A DNA stretch of 43,337 bases from PVC group bacterium (GTDB taxonomy: Bacteria; Verrucomicrobiota; Verrucomicrobiia; Chthoniobacterales; SZAS-18), in contig CAHJWO010000004.1 of the NCBI GenBank assembly GCA_903642295.1, forward strand, positions 1 to 43,337, in the 5' to 3' direction. Position 1 is the stretch's first letter. Every line of letters begins with the position of its first letter. Below are positions 33,852 to 41,927 of the stretch, piece by piece. A program made the position numbers and the translations under genes. The notes beneath the pieces were generated by a model. The model was not told the origin of the DNA. It saw only the letters and a list, made by a program, of their open reading frames with translations, and ran no database searches.

Positions 33852-33880
33852 CTCCACTTTGACCCACTTCGTCCCACTTA
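33852..33880 (-). promoter_or_regulatory. three MraZ boxes (AAGTGGG repeats, 10-bp period)
   Basis: On the minus strand the sequence reads AAGTGGGACG, AAGTGGGTCA, AAGTGGAGCC: three direct repeats exactly 10 bp apart. This is the TGGGN-with-five-base-spacer arrangement known as the MraZ operator. The boxes overlap the -10 hexamer and the presumed transcription start and end 11 nt before the mraZ ATG. The third, imperfect copy (GTGGAG) doubles as the likely ribosome-binding site. Binding would block both RNA polymerase and initiation. Confidence 0.82.
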
Positions 33881-33905
33881 TACGGATGTCCTCTCTTCAG
33901 GTCAA
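33877..33905 (-). promoter_or_regulatory. sigma-70-type promoter of the dcw cluster
   Basis: On the minus strand TTGACC (33905-33900) is separated by exactly 17 bp from TATAAG (33882-33877), 5 of 6 matches to each consensus hexamer. The start of transcription would fall near 33870, within the MraZ boxes, giving a leader of about 30 nt to the mraZ ATG. No comparably clear promoter was found elsewhere in the cluster. Confidence 0.7.
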
Positions 33906-33913
33906 AGAAAATA

Positions 33914-33940
33914 GTGACAATTATCTGACCTAAACTGACG
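33914..33940 (-). promoter_or_regulatory. phased GTCA repeats upstream of the dcw promoter
   Basis: On the plus strand TGAC occurs at 33915, 33926 and 33936, that is with 11- and 10-bp spacing on one helix face, centred roughly 15-35 bp upstream of the -35 hexamer. The location suits an activator or second regulator. No known factor is implied by the sequence. Confidence 0.3.
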
Positions 33941-34207
33941 TACATCGCGGTAGTTCTCCCCCGCTGTTTTCATCGTAAATTTCTCCCAATCAAAGGATTA
34001 TTCAGATAATTTTTACTCAGAGAACTAAATGCCCGCAACGGAGATGACAGCGGAAAGGAAGAAAACTCGCAAATGGATGATTTCGTTCAGCATACGGCGA
34101 AACATTCTGCCGATCCGAAGTAGCATTGTAGAAATAACACTGATAAATATTGATGCGGCATTCGCTGGTAGTTAATTCCAAAAGACTTTGACGCAACATC
34201 ACCTTCA

Positions 34208-34227
34208 GCGCCGAAATTCATCGGCGC
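34208..34227 (+). other. hairpin in the dapL leader
   Basis: GCGCCGA-AATTCA-TCGGCGC forms a perfect 7-bp stem with a six-base loop, ending 43 nt before the aminotransferase ATG. There is no T-run on either strand, so it is not an intrinsic terminator. It lies in the 430-bp gap between the divergent mraZ and dapL genes; the AT-rich part of that gap (about 33960-34200) shows no other gene. Confidence 0.35.
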
Positions 34228-34270
34228 GGTAGTCTCCTTGTGGCATCTTTGCTTTTTCCAGCGAGCCTAT

Positions 34271-35521
34271 ATGTCTCAAGAACCTTTCATGCAGGACCTT
34301 TTCGCCGAACGGATTGGCGGCAACCGCTTTGGCAAAGACACCGCGATTTACAAATTCGAAAAGATCAAACGGGCCAAGCGCGCAGCCATCGCCGCAAATC
34401 CCGACACCGAACTCTTCGACCTTGGGGTAGGGGAGCCCGACGAGATGGCGTACCCCGACGTGGTTGACACCCTCTGCCAGGAAGCGCGAAAACCTGAGAA
34501 TCGCGGTTACGCCGACAACGGGGGTGAGCCACTCAAATTGGCTGCAGGACGTTACCTGCGACAAATGTGCGGGGTGGATCTCGACGCCGACGCTCAGATC
34601 ATCCATTCCATCGGCAGCAAACCGGCGCTCGCGATGTTGGCAACGGCGCTGATCAACCCGGGTGACGTGGCTCTGATGACCGTACCAGGCTATCCGGTCT
34701 TCGGCACGCATGCCCGTTACTTCGGCGGCGAGGTTTACAACCTTAAATTGGTGCCGGAGAACGCCTTTCTGCCAGATTTGGAATCCGTGCCCCCGGACGT
34801 TCTCCGACGCGCCAAGGTGATCGTTCTCAATTATCCGAATAATCCGACGGGCGCGAGCGCGACACCCGAGTTCTTCGAGCGGGTGGTTGCGTTCGCCAGG
34901 GCACATCACCTGGCGGTCATCCACGATTTCGCCTATGCGGCCCTCGTCTTCGAGGGAAAACCGCTCAGCTTTCTGAGTACGCCGGGCGCACTGGACGTTG
35001 GCATCGAATTACATTCCACCAGTAAGAACTTCAATATGACCGGGTGGCGTTGCGGATTTGTCGCTGGCAACGAGCGCCTGGTAAAGGCCTACGGTGCCGT
35101 GAAGGACAACACGGATTCCGGTCAGTTTCTCGCGGTACAAAACGCGAGCGCCTTCGCGTTCGACCATCCGGAAATCACCTCGGGAATTGCGGCCAAATAT
35201 TCCCGGCGGATGGACCTGCTCGTCCCGATGCTGCAACGCCTGGGATTTTCCGTGGAAAAGCCGCGCGGCTCCTTCTTTTTGTATGTGCCCGCGCCGCGCA
35301 TCGCGCGCCCCCTGGTCGGCGAGGACCTTCATTTTGAGACGGCGGAAGCCTGTTCCCAATGGATGATCACCGAACATCTCATCTCGACCGTCCCTTGGGA
35401 CGACGCCGGTCCCTATCTACGTTTCAGCGTCACGTTTCAAGCACCCGGCGGTGAAACCCAGGAACGTCGGGTGGTCGAGGCCATCGAACGGCGCTTGTCA
35501 CGGTTCACCTACCTCTGGTAG
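34271..35521 (+). CDS. dapL: LL-diaminopimelate aminotransferase (DapL-type), PLP-dependent
   Basis: 416 aa fold-type I aminotransferase. ELFDLGVGEPDEMAYPDVVDTL, the substrate loop RGYADNGGEPLKLAAGRYL, VPGYPVFGTHARYFGGEVYN, NYPNNPTGASAT, DFAYAALVFEG and the PLP lysine in STSKNFNMTGWRCGF (near residue 250) are all present, with RFSVTF close to the end. DapL makes LL-DAP from tetrahydrodipicolinate in one step and is known in Verrucomicrobia, Chlamydia and plants. Class I aminotransferases overlap in sequence, so the substrate is probable, not proven. Position next to the dcw cluster and a DNPR-type MurE supports DAP supply. ATG at 34271 chosen over an upstream in-frame start. Confidence 0.82.
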   Translation: MSQEPFMQDLFAERIGGNRFGKDTAIYKFEKIKRAKRAAIAANPDTELFDLGVGEPDEMAYPDVVDTLCQEARKPENRGYADNGGEPLKLAAGRYLRQMCGVDLDADAQIIHSIGSKPALAMLATALINPGDVALMTVPGYPVFGTHARYFGGEVYNLKLVPENAFLPDLESVPPDVLRRAKVIVLNYPNNPTGASATPEFFERVVAFARAHHLAVIHDFAYAALVFEGKPLSFLSTPGALDVGIELHSTSKNFNMTGWRCGFVAGNERLVKAYGAVKDNTDSGQFLAVQNASAFAFDHPEITSGIAAKYSRRMDLLVPMLQRLGFSVEKPRGSFFLYVPAPRIARPLVGEDLHFETAEACSQWMITEHLISTVPWDDAGPYLRFSVTFQAPGGETQERRVVEAIERRLSRFTYLW

Positions 35522-35554
35522 CAAGGAACGAACTCCCCGCGCGCCCCCTCCTTC

Positions 35555-36565
35555 ATGGCAAAGCAAATTTTTGAATCAGACCCTCTCCAGGAGGATGTCG
35601 TAGCGTTGTCCAACCGCCGTCGTGCATGTCTGTTGGTCAACCCTGTGGGGGGAACGGTGGCGCGCGACCACGGCGAGCAGGTAGCGGAGATTTGGACGCA
35701 TCTGCGCGCGGCGGGGATTTGGGCGGAGATCGTGGAAACGCGCGAAGGTGAACCGCCCGGTTTATTAGCAAGCAAGGCGGTGGAGGAGGGGTTCTCGATG
35801 GTGATCGCGTGCGGAGGCGACGGTACCGTGGGTGCCGTCGCCAAGGGGCTGGTGGGCACGGATTGTCCGCTGGGGATTCTGCCGCTTGGTACCTACAACA
35901 ATTTTGCGCGTTCTTTGCGCCTGCCGCTGGACGTGCGGGCGGCGTGCAAGGTTCTCGCACGGGGGAGAGTCAGGCGGGTGGACGTTGGCGTGGCCAACGA
36001 TGAGCATTATTTTTTCGAGGCGGTGGGTGTGGGCATCGACGCCCAACTCTTTCCCTTGGGAGAGGAGATCAAAGGAGGGAACTGGCGGCGACTCTGGGCG
36101 GCGGCAAAGTTGGCTTACCAAGCCCAACCGGCGCGCATTCATTTTGAACTGGATTTGCCGCTTTCGGAGGCCTACCAGTCCGGCGGCAAACGCCGATTTA
36201 AAGTCGAACAGCACCCCTACGCAGGTGATGCCGAACACGGGCTGGATTTCTCAGCGTTTATGCTCATCGTCGCCAACGCGCGCTACTATGGCAGCGGCTT
36301 CACGGTTGCGCCTGACGCGGTGTTGGATGACGGCTTGTTCAACATCCGCATTTTCAGGAATTTCAGTAAAGGCGAACTGTTGAAACACTTTTGGTCAATC
36401 AGCCGCCGCCGCTTTGCCCATAGCTCAAAAATTGACACATTTTCAGCGGCCGAAGTAAACATCACCGCGAAGACCGACCTGCCATTTCACGTCGATGGCT
36501 ATCAGGCCGGGCAGTTGCCATTACGCCTGAGATCGCTGCGCCGGGCGCTCAAGGTGATCGCTTGA
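35555..36565 (+). CDS. diacylglycerol kinase-family lipid kinase (YegS/DagK fold)
   Basis: 336 aa. The ATP-binding motif VIACGGDGTVGAVAKGL, the preceding LLVNPVGGTVARD, and GILPLGTYNNFARSL are the signature of the diacylglycerol kinase catalytic domain. A beta-sandwich C-terminal domain contains FFEAVGVGIDAQLFPLGEE, FMLIVANARYYGSGF, LDDGLFNIRIF and FHVDGYQAG. Soluble, no membrane helix. Bacterial relatives phosphorylate diacylglycerol, phosphatidylglycerol or sphingoid bases; the substrate here cannot be read. It starts 33 nt after dapL, so may share its transcript. Confidence 0.9.
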   Translation: MAKQIFESDPLQEDVVALSNRRRACLLVNPVGGTVARDHGEQVAEIWTHLRAAGIWAEIVETREGEPPGLLASKAVEEGFSMVIACGGDGTVGAVAKGLVGTDCPLGILPLGTYNNFARSLRLPLDVRAACKVLARGRVRRVDVGVANDEHYFFEAVGVGIDAQLFPLGEEIKGGNWRRLWAAAKLAYQAQPARIHFELDLPLSEAYQSGGKRRFKVEQHPYAGDAEHGLDFSAFMLIVANARYYGSGFTVAPDAVLDDGLFNIRIFRNFSKGELLKHFWSISRRRFAHSSKIDTFSAAEVNITAKTDLPFHVDGYQAGQLPLRLRSLRRALKVIA

Positions 36566-36621
36566 GATCTGATCGAGGTCACCGGTGGCCGGCTTCAAAA
36601 TAAGCGGCTGAAGCTCGCAAA

Positions 36622-36652
36622 ACACACACACACACACACTCTCTCTCTCTCT
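36622..36652. repeat. compound dinucleotide microsatellite (AC)9 then (CT)7
   Basis: An uninterrupted run of nine AC units (36622-36639) passes directly into seven CT units (36639-36652). It lies in the 536-bp gap between the lipid kinase gene and pyrE and is not within a credible reading frame. Long dinucleotide tracts are rare in bacterial genomes. Confidence 0.95.
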
Positions 36653-36738
36653 GTGCTAACCGCGCTCAATTTCCGAGGGCGAAGCGAGTAGGCGGGGAAC
36701 GGATTTCCAAATCCCGCCAAATCCGTGACTTTCCAATA

Positions 36739-36884
36739 ACTGCCGATCCGAAAAACCCGGTTCCCAGCCCCGGCAGGGGCGGCAGAGTTTAGCCCGGGGC
36801 GTAAGCCCCGGGGAAAAGCGCCATTCGCCCGAAGCCCCCGGCAGGGGCGTAAGAAAAGACGCGTGGGTTTTCCGGATCGGCAGT
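36739..36884. repeat. 146-bp inverted-repeat element (MITE- or REPIN-like)
   Basis: The 20-bp ends ACTGCCGATCCGAAAAACCC and its mirror at 36865-36884 match at 19 of 20 positions. The interior is made of GC-rich palindromes: CCCGGGGCGTAAGCCCCGGG at about 36793-36812 and two direct copies of CCCCGGCAGGGGCG (36768-36781 and 36836-36848 with one base changed). No reading frame of its own. Just upstream, ACGGATTT and AAATCCGT form another 8-bp inverted repeat (36699-36726). An AT-rich island follows at about 36920-36961 and could hold a pyrE promoter, but no good hexamer pair was found. Confidence 0.75.
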
Positions 36885-37101
36885 AAAGGGTCTGCGGTGG
36901 GAAAAAGACAGCCGAACCTATCAAAAGTTTATATTACTTTTATTGTATGATGTTTTATTTATGCCGCTTTTGCGCAGGCGGATGCGCCGCTGCGAATAAC
37001 TTGTGAACGAACCCGCTGGTCTGATGCGCACAACCCCGGTTCCTTGAAATCGTCCTTGCACCTCGTCGTCCCGCGCTGCTTCTGCTACGTTGCGAAAACT
37101 T

Positions 37102-37671
37102 ATGGAATCCTCGGAGATACTTGGCGCTTTTAGACAAACGGATGCACTGCTGGATGGACACTTTGTCCTCCGCTCGGGCCTGCACAGCCGCCAATTTTTC
37201 CAGTGCGCCATGCTGCTGCAGCATCCACGATTAGCGGAACAGATATGCGGCGCATTGTCCGACCGGCTTTCCGGATACGACTGCGCATCCGTCATTTCAC
37301 CAGCGATGGGCGGCATCGTGGTCGGCCACGAAGTGGGCCGAGCCTTGGGAAAACGCCACATTTTCGCGGAAAAGGAAGACGGTCGCTTAGTATTACGTCG
37401 CGGTTTCAAAATTCAGCCTGCCGAACGATTTATCGTGGTGGAAGACGTGGTGACCCGCGGCGGTCGCGTGCAGGAAACCATTGAGATCGTGCGCCAACAC
37501 GGTGCGGAGGTGGTTGCCGTTGGCGTGCTCGTGGACCGCAGCAGCGGGCAGACACCCGACTTCGGCTGCCCGTTCGTTAGCCTCCTCAAGCTGGATGTGG
37601 AGACGTTTGAACCGGATCGGCTTCCACCGGATTTATTGAACACGCCTGCGGTCAAACCCGGCAGTAAGTGA
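37102..37671 (+). CDS. pyrE: orotate phosphoribosyltransferase
   Basis: 189 aa. Type I phosphoribosyltransferase fold with the PRPP loop FIVVEDVVTRGGRVQETIE, substrate hood LRSGLHSRQFFQCAMLL, and SPAMGGIVVGHEVGRAL. Converts orotate to OMP in pyrimidine synthesis. ATG at 37102 is chosen; a TTG at 37090 is possible. No other pyrimidine gene is near. Followed 116 bp later by secA, a gap in which I see no gene. Confidence 0.93.
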   Translation: MESSEILGAFRQTDALLDGHFVLRSGLHSRQFFQCAMLLQHPRLAEQICGALSDRLSGYDCASVISPAMGGIVVGHEVGRALGKRHIFAEKEDGRLVLRRGFKIQPAERFIVVEDVVTRGGRVQETIEIVRQHGAEVVAVGVLVDRSSGQTPDFGCPFVSLLKLDVETFEPDRLPPDLLNTPAVKPGSK

Positions 37672-37787
37672 CCCGGAATTAGCCGTACGGGCGGCTACCC
37701 TCGTCCGACCGTCCGCGCAGCGAAATCCCTCCAGTGCGGGCAGTCACTTGTTTTCTATCAGGAAATAGCCGAAAAGTAATCACTTTT

Positions 37788-40700
37788 ATGTTCAATTGGA
37801 TTTTGAAGCAGATCTTGGGTTCAAAGAACCAGCGCGAGTTGCGTCGCATGGCTCCGATCGTCCGCCGGATCAACGAACTCGACGAGCAATTCAAAAAGCT
37901 CTCGGATGACGACTTACGTGCGAAAACGTCCGCGTGGAAAGAACGTTTGGCACCCGTGGACGATCCGGCTCAGCGTGAGACGATATTGACCGAAATCTTG
38001 CCCGATGCTTTTGCGGTCGTCCGCAACGCCGCCCGGCGCCTCTGCGGCAAAACGTGGCTCGTCTGCGACCAGCCCGTGACGTGGAACATGATCCATTTCG
38101 ACGTGCAGTTGATCGGCGGGATGGTCTTGCACTCGGGACGGATCGCTGAAATGGCGACGGGCGAAGGAAAAACCCTCGTCGCCACCCTCCCCCTTTATCT
38201 GAACGCCCTGACGGGTCGCGGTTCACACCTCGTCACCGTCAATGATTACCTCGCGCGGCGCGACGCCGAGTGGATGGGCGAACTCTACCGTTTTCTCGGC
38301 CTGACCTGCGGTTGCATCCAACACGATCAGTCGCCCGATCTCCGCCGCGAGCAGTACGCCTGCGACATCACCTACGGCATCAACAGCGAGTTGGGTTTCG
38401 ACTACCTGCGCGACAATGGGATGGCCACCAGCCAGGAGCAGCAGGTCCAGCGCGGTTACGTTTACGCCATCGTGGACGAGGTGGACTCGATCCTGATCGA
38501 CGAGGCCCGTACTCCACTCATCATCGCGGGCCCGGCCACCGTTTCGACCCACCAATACGACAAGTTCAAGCCGGGCATCGAGCAACTTGTCCGCAAGCAA
38601 AGTTTACTCTGCAACCGGCTGGTCAGCGAGGCAAAATCCTTGTTGGACGACGGCAAAAACGAAGAAGCCGGCATCTTGCTGTTCAAGACCAAGCTCGGTC
38701 AGCCGCGCAACAAGGCGCTGACGCGGGTGTTGGAAGACCCGGTCAACCGCAAGGCTTTGGACAAGGCCGAACTTTCCTTCTACAACGACACTCGCAAGGA
38801 AGAACTCTACAGCCTCAAGGAAGAGCTTTTTTTCACCATCGACGAGCGCGCGCAGGAATCGGATCTCTCGGAACAAGGCCGGGAGTTTCTCAACCCGGAC
38901 GATCCCGAGGCATTTGTGTTGCCCGACCTGATGACCGCCTTTGCGGACATCGACGTTCGCAAGGACCTGGACGACGCCGCCAAGGAAAAGGCGAAAGCCG
39001 AGCTCCAGGCCGCCTGCGACAACAAGGCCGAACGCATCCACAATATCTCCCAGCTACTGCGCGCCTATTGTTTGTATGAGAAGGACGTGGAGTACGTGGT
39101 CGAAGAAAACAAGGTGGTGATCGTCGACCAATATACCGGCCGCAAGATGTCGGGGCGCCGCTGGAGCGATGGTCTGCACCAGGCCGTGGAAGCAAAGGAA
39201 GGGGTGCAAATCGACCGTGAAACCCAGACGTTGGCGACCATCACCATCCAGAACTACTTCCGGTTGTATCAAAAGCTCGGCGGCATGACGGGTACGGCGG
39301 AAACCGAGGCCAACGAGTTCCACGACATCTACAAGCTGGCTGTCATCGTCATCCCTACGAACCGCAATATCCGACGGACGGACGGCAACGACCGCATCTA
39401 CAAGACGCGGCGTGAAAAATACAACGCCGTGGTGGCGGAAGTGAAGGAGTGCCACGGACGCGGCCAGCCGGTTCTCGTCGGCACCGCGAGTGTCGAATCG
39501 TCGGAGCTACTCAGCCGGATGCTCAAGCGCGAGAAGATTCCTCACAGCGTCCTCAACGCGAAGTATCACCGTCAGGAAGCCGAAATTGTGGCCCGCGCCG
39601 GACAGAAAGGCACGGTTACCATTTCCACGAACATGGCGGGCCGCGGCACCGACATCAAACTCGGGGAAGGTGTGAACGATCTCGGTGGTCTCAATGTGCT
39701 CGGCACTGAGCGTCACGAATCGCGCCGGATCGACCGCCAGTTGCGGGGCCGTTGCGCCCGCCAGGGTGACCCCGGCGCTTCCCGCTTCTACGTCAGCTTC
39801 GAGGACGATCTGATGCGCAACTTCGGGGCGTCGGACCGCATGACGAGCATCATGGAGCGGTTCGGCTTGGAGGACGGCCAGGAGCTTGAACATCCGCTTT
39901 TGAATCGCAGCGTGGAAAACGCGCAGAAGCGGGTCGAGCAGCGCAACTACATGAGCCGCAAGCACACGTTGGAATATGACGACGTGATGAACAAGCAGCG
40001 GGATGTCGTTTACGGCTATCGCAACGAAACTCTGGACACGGACGATCCGCGCCATCTGATCGACGAGGTGATCGACGAGGCGATCCCCGCCAAGGTGCTG
40101 GATTACCTGCGCGCCGACGACGAGGAGGGGCCGAATTACAAGGGTCTGCTGCAATGGGTGAACATGACGTTCCCGGTGGGTCTAACCGCTGAAAAGGCCG
40201 GCTTCGAACAGCGCACGGCGGAGGAAAACGCGAAGTTCTTGGTGGAGACCATTCGCTCGTCCTATCTGAGCAAGTGCAGTCACGAAGACGCCGATGCGGT
40301 CAAAGGCCTGGAGCGATACATCGTCTTGAATGCGATCGACCGCCTGTGGCAGGAGCATCTCTTCGGCATGGATGCGTTGCGCGAAGGCAGCCAACTCCAG
40401 CGCATCGGGCAAAAAGACCCGCTAGTTGAGTACAAGAACGAGGCCTATGCGATGTTCGTGGAGCTGATGGCCAACATCAAATCCGAGATTCTGCACAATC
40501 TGTTCCGCAGCACCTCCAACCTCCAGGCCTTCGAGAAATTCCTTGCGAGTTTGCCGCAAACACTGCTGCACGAGGCGTTGGGCGGCCGGCAACAGCAAAC
40601 ATCCCCCTCCCCGACCGACCTTCCGCCGATGGCGGGCGGGCGGCAGACGCGCCCTTCTCCGGCGGCGTCGGCCCCGGTGGTGGAGCAGGAACTACCGCAA

Positions 40701-40808
40701 CTGGAAATTCCCAATCGGCGTGAGCTACCGAAGGTGGGGCGCAACGACGCTTGCCCCTGTGGCAGTGGAAAAAAGTACAAGAACTGCTGCGGGCGCATCT
40801 CGTCCTGA
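37788..40808 (+). CDS. secA: protein translocase ATPase SecA
   Basis: 1006 aa motor of the Sec export pathway. Walker A MATGEGKTLVATLP (about residues 120-133), TYGINSELGFDYLRDN, Walker B region VDEVDSILIDEARTPLIIAGP, then an insertion-containing stretch (about 270-420) that makes this SecA longer than the E. coli one. YTGRKMSGRRWSDGLHQAVEAKEGV, GMTGTAETEANEF, STNMAGRGTDIKLGEGV and GRCARQGDPGASRFYVS follow. The C-terminus ends with a Pro/Ser-rich linker and the SEC-C zinc motif NDACPCGSGKKYKNCCG, used for SecB and ribosome contact. ATG at 37788 (MFNWILKQILG) matches SecA N-termini; no strong Shine-Dalgarno sequence. Confidence 0.97.
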   Translation: MFNWILKQILGSKNQRELRRMAPIVRRINELDEQFKKLSDDDLRAKTSAWKERLAPVDDPAQRETILTEILPDAFAVVRNAARRLCGKTWLVCDQPVTWNMIHFDVQLIGGMVLHSGRIAEMATGEGKTLVATLPLYLNALTGRGSHLVTVNDYLARRDAEWMGELYRFLGLTCGCIQHDQSPDLRREQYACDITYGINSELGFDYLRDNGMATSQEQQVQRGYVYAIVDEVDSILIDEARTPLIIAGPATVSTHQYDKFKPGIEQLVRKQSLLCNRLVSEAKSLLDDGKNEEAGILLFKTKLGQPRNKALTRVLEDPVNRKALDKAELSFYNDTRKEELYSLKEELFFTIDERAQESDLSEQGREFLNPDDPEAFVLPDLMTAFADIDVRKDLDDAAKEKAKAELQAACDNKAERIHNISQLLRAYCLYEKDVEYVVEENKVVIVDQYTGRKMSGRRWSDGLHQAVEAKEGVQIDRETQTLATITIQNYFRLYQKLGGMTGTAETEANEFHDIYKLAVIVIPTNRNIRRTDGNDRIYKTRREKYNAVVAEVKECHGRGQPVLVGTASVESSELLSRMLKREKIPHSVLNAKYHRQEAEIVARAGQKGTVTISTNMAGRGTDIKLGEGVNDLGGLNVLGTERHESRRIDRQLRGRCARQGDPGASRFYVSFEDDLMRNFGASDRMTSIMERFGLEDGQELEHPLLNRSVENAQKRVEQRNYMSRKHTLEYDDVMNKQRDVVYGYRNETLDTDDPRHLIDEVIDEAIPAKVLDYLRADDEEGPNYKGLLQWVNMTFPVGLTAEKAGFEQRTAEENAKFLVETIRSSYLSKCSHEDADAVKGLERYIVLNAIDRLWQEHLFGMDALREGSQLQRIGQKDPLVEYKNEAYAMFVELMANIKSEILHNLFRSTSNLQAFEKFLASLPQTLLHEALGGRQQQTSPSPTDLPPMAGGRQTRPSPAASAPVVEQELPQLEIPNRRELPKVGRNDACPCGSGKKYKNCCGRISS

Positions 40809-40860
40809 TTTCCCGACGCCCGTTGTCTGCTGCCGGGATGGGTCCGGTTTCGGATGAAAA

Positions 40861-40893
40861 CGTTGACGGCATGCTTTTCTGCTGCCGTCAACG
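40861..40893 (+). terminator. terminator-like hairpin after secA
   Basis: A perfect 11-bp stem CGTTGACGGCA / TGCCGTCAACG with an 11-base loop, beginning 52 nt after the secA stop. The next bases (GTTCTGTCTTGCTTTGT) are T-rich but contain no unbroken T-run, so termination may be partial. Confidence 0.6.
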
Positions 40894-40909
40894 GTTCTGT
40901 CTTGCTTTG

Positions 40910-41285
40910 TGATATTTGGTGGGCTATCTGTCCAACCGATTGGACCCTCATGGGTGAAGTTGGATGGTTCTTACCTCTCAAGTTTGGTTACAGGAAGTTT
41001 CCGCGGTTTTCGCTGCGTTGTTCTGTCTCCTGATGTGCCGATTGGTGGCAAACCTCTCCTGCGCGCTGGCGTTTTTCCGGGAAGGCAACCTCCCGGTTGG
41101 GCAAAAGAACCTCGTTGAGCCGTCCGATCCTCTCCGGTGGAGTGATCCCCGGGCCGCAGTCCCCTGCTTGACCGTTCACGCGCCTCGCATTCGCAAGCAG
41201 CTATGCAGCTCGGGGAACCGTGCATCATCACCGATGCGCTCTGCCCATTACGAACCGTCCGAACATCCGTTATTGCAACCGACCA
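40910..41285 (+). ncRNA. candidate structured leader RNA upstream of the RRM gene
   Basis: The 376 nt before the RRM gene lack a credible gene but are full of short perfect hairpins: GTCCAA-CCGA-TTGGAC (40930-40945), CCGGGA-AGGCAACC-TCCCGG (41077-41096), CTCC-GGT-GGAG flanked by GATC on both sides (about 41126-41145), and CTGCTTG/CAAGCAG enclosing 23 nt (41164-41200). A weak promoter candidate TTGCTT, 17 bp, TATCTG lies at 40902-40930. Bacterial RRM genes are known to carry regulatory leaders (for example the Chlorobi-RRM motif); I do not claim it is that motif. It could equally be a separate small RNA. Confidence 0.4.
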
Positions 41286-41870
41286 ATGAGCTCTTACCAA
41301 GCATCCCAATCCTCCCGTGGCTCGCGCCGCGGCTCCAAGAACCGTGGCGAAGGCCGCGCCCCGCGCTCCTTTGATCGCCGTCCTGGCACGGCGAAGAAGT
41401 CGCCGCCGACGCTCTGGCAGAAAATTACCTCGTTCTTCAAACGCTCCGACGCGCCCGCGCCGGTGAAACGAGACACCGCCCCTGCCCTGGCAGACCGCCC
41501 CGACTCCGCGCCCTCTGCTGGTCGCTCCAAGTCCGCCGGTTTACCGCCACGCGTCGCCCGCAAACCGGAAGCGGTCGAAGTCACCAGCCCCCGCCTCTAC
41601 GTCGGCAACCTTTCCTTTGATGCCACCGAGAGCGATCTGACGGAATTGTTCAAAGGCGTGGGTCAAGTGGTGACGGTTGAGGTGGTCAGCCATCGACAAA
41701 CCCAGCGTTCCAAGGGTTTCGCCTTCGTGCAAATGCAAACGGTGGAAGAAGCCAAGCGCGCGGTGGATGAACTGCACGACAAGGAGTTTATGAACCGCAA
41801 GCTGGTCGTCAGCGGAGCCAAGAACCTCGATCAACAAGATGGCCGCAGCGAGCCGCGTTTCGCCGCCTGA
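41286..41870 (+). CDS. RRM-domain RNA-binding protein
   Basis: 194 aa. The N-terminal half is low-complexity, rich in Ser, Arg, Gly, Pro and Lys (SSYQASQSSRGSRRGSKNRG and so on), with one short hydrophobic-aromatic patch (LWQKITSFFKR). The C-terminal half is one RNA recognition motif: RNP2 LYVGNLSF, DLTELFKGVGQVVTVEVV, RNP1 KGFAFVQM, and EAKRAVDELHDKEFMNRKLVV. Single-RRM proteins in bacteria are often cold- or stress-regulated; target RNAs are unknown. ATG at 41286 chosen; the longer frame from 41220 has unusual composition and lies within the structured leader. Confidence 0.92.
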   Translation: MSSYQASQSSRGSRRGSKNRGEGRAPRSFDRRPGTAKKSPPTLWQKITSFFKRSDAPAPVKRDTAPALADRPDSAPSAGRSKSAGLPPRVARKPEAVEVTSPRLYVGNLSFDATESDLTELFKGVGQVVTVEVVSHRQTQRSKGFAFVQMQTVEEAKRAVDELHDKEFMNRKLVVSGAKNLDQQDGRSEPRFAA

Positions 41871-41889
41871 TTGATGCGCTGAGCAATCT

Positions 41890-41908
41890 GCCGTGCCGGG
41901 CGCACGGC
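41890..41908 (+). other. hairpin after the RRM gene
   Basis: GCCGTGC-CGGGC-GCACGGC forms a perfect 7-bp stem with a five-base loop, 20 nt after the RRM gene stop. It has no T-run. It stands in tandem with the strong terminator that follows and may stabilise the mRNA 3' end. Confidence 0.5.
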
Positions 41909-41927
41909 ACCTGGTAAATTTCGACCA

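Noticed and set aside
33841-33945. N-terminal extension of MraZ
   Set aside because: It would translate through the promoter and MraZ boxes; family N-termini begin at the 33840 ATG.
34017-34202. 61-codon minus-strand frame upstream of mraZ
   Set aside because: No ribosome-binding site, motif or plausible composition; it lies in an AT-rich divergent promoter region.
36595-36924. 109-codon minus-strand frame through the microsatellite
   Set aside because: It translates the dinucleotide tract and the palindromic element; no evidence of a gene.
40964-41374. 136-codon frame overlapping the RRM leader and gene start
   Set aside because: It overlaps a clear RRM gene in another frame and its composition resembles no protein family.
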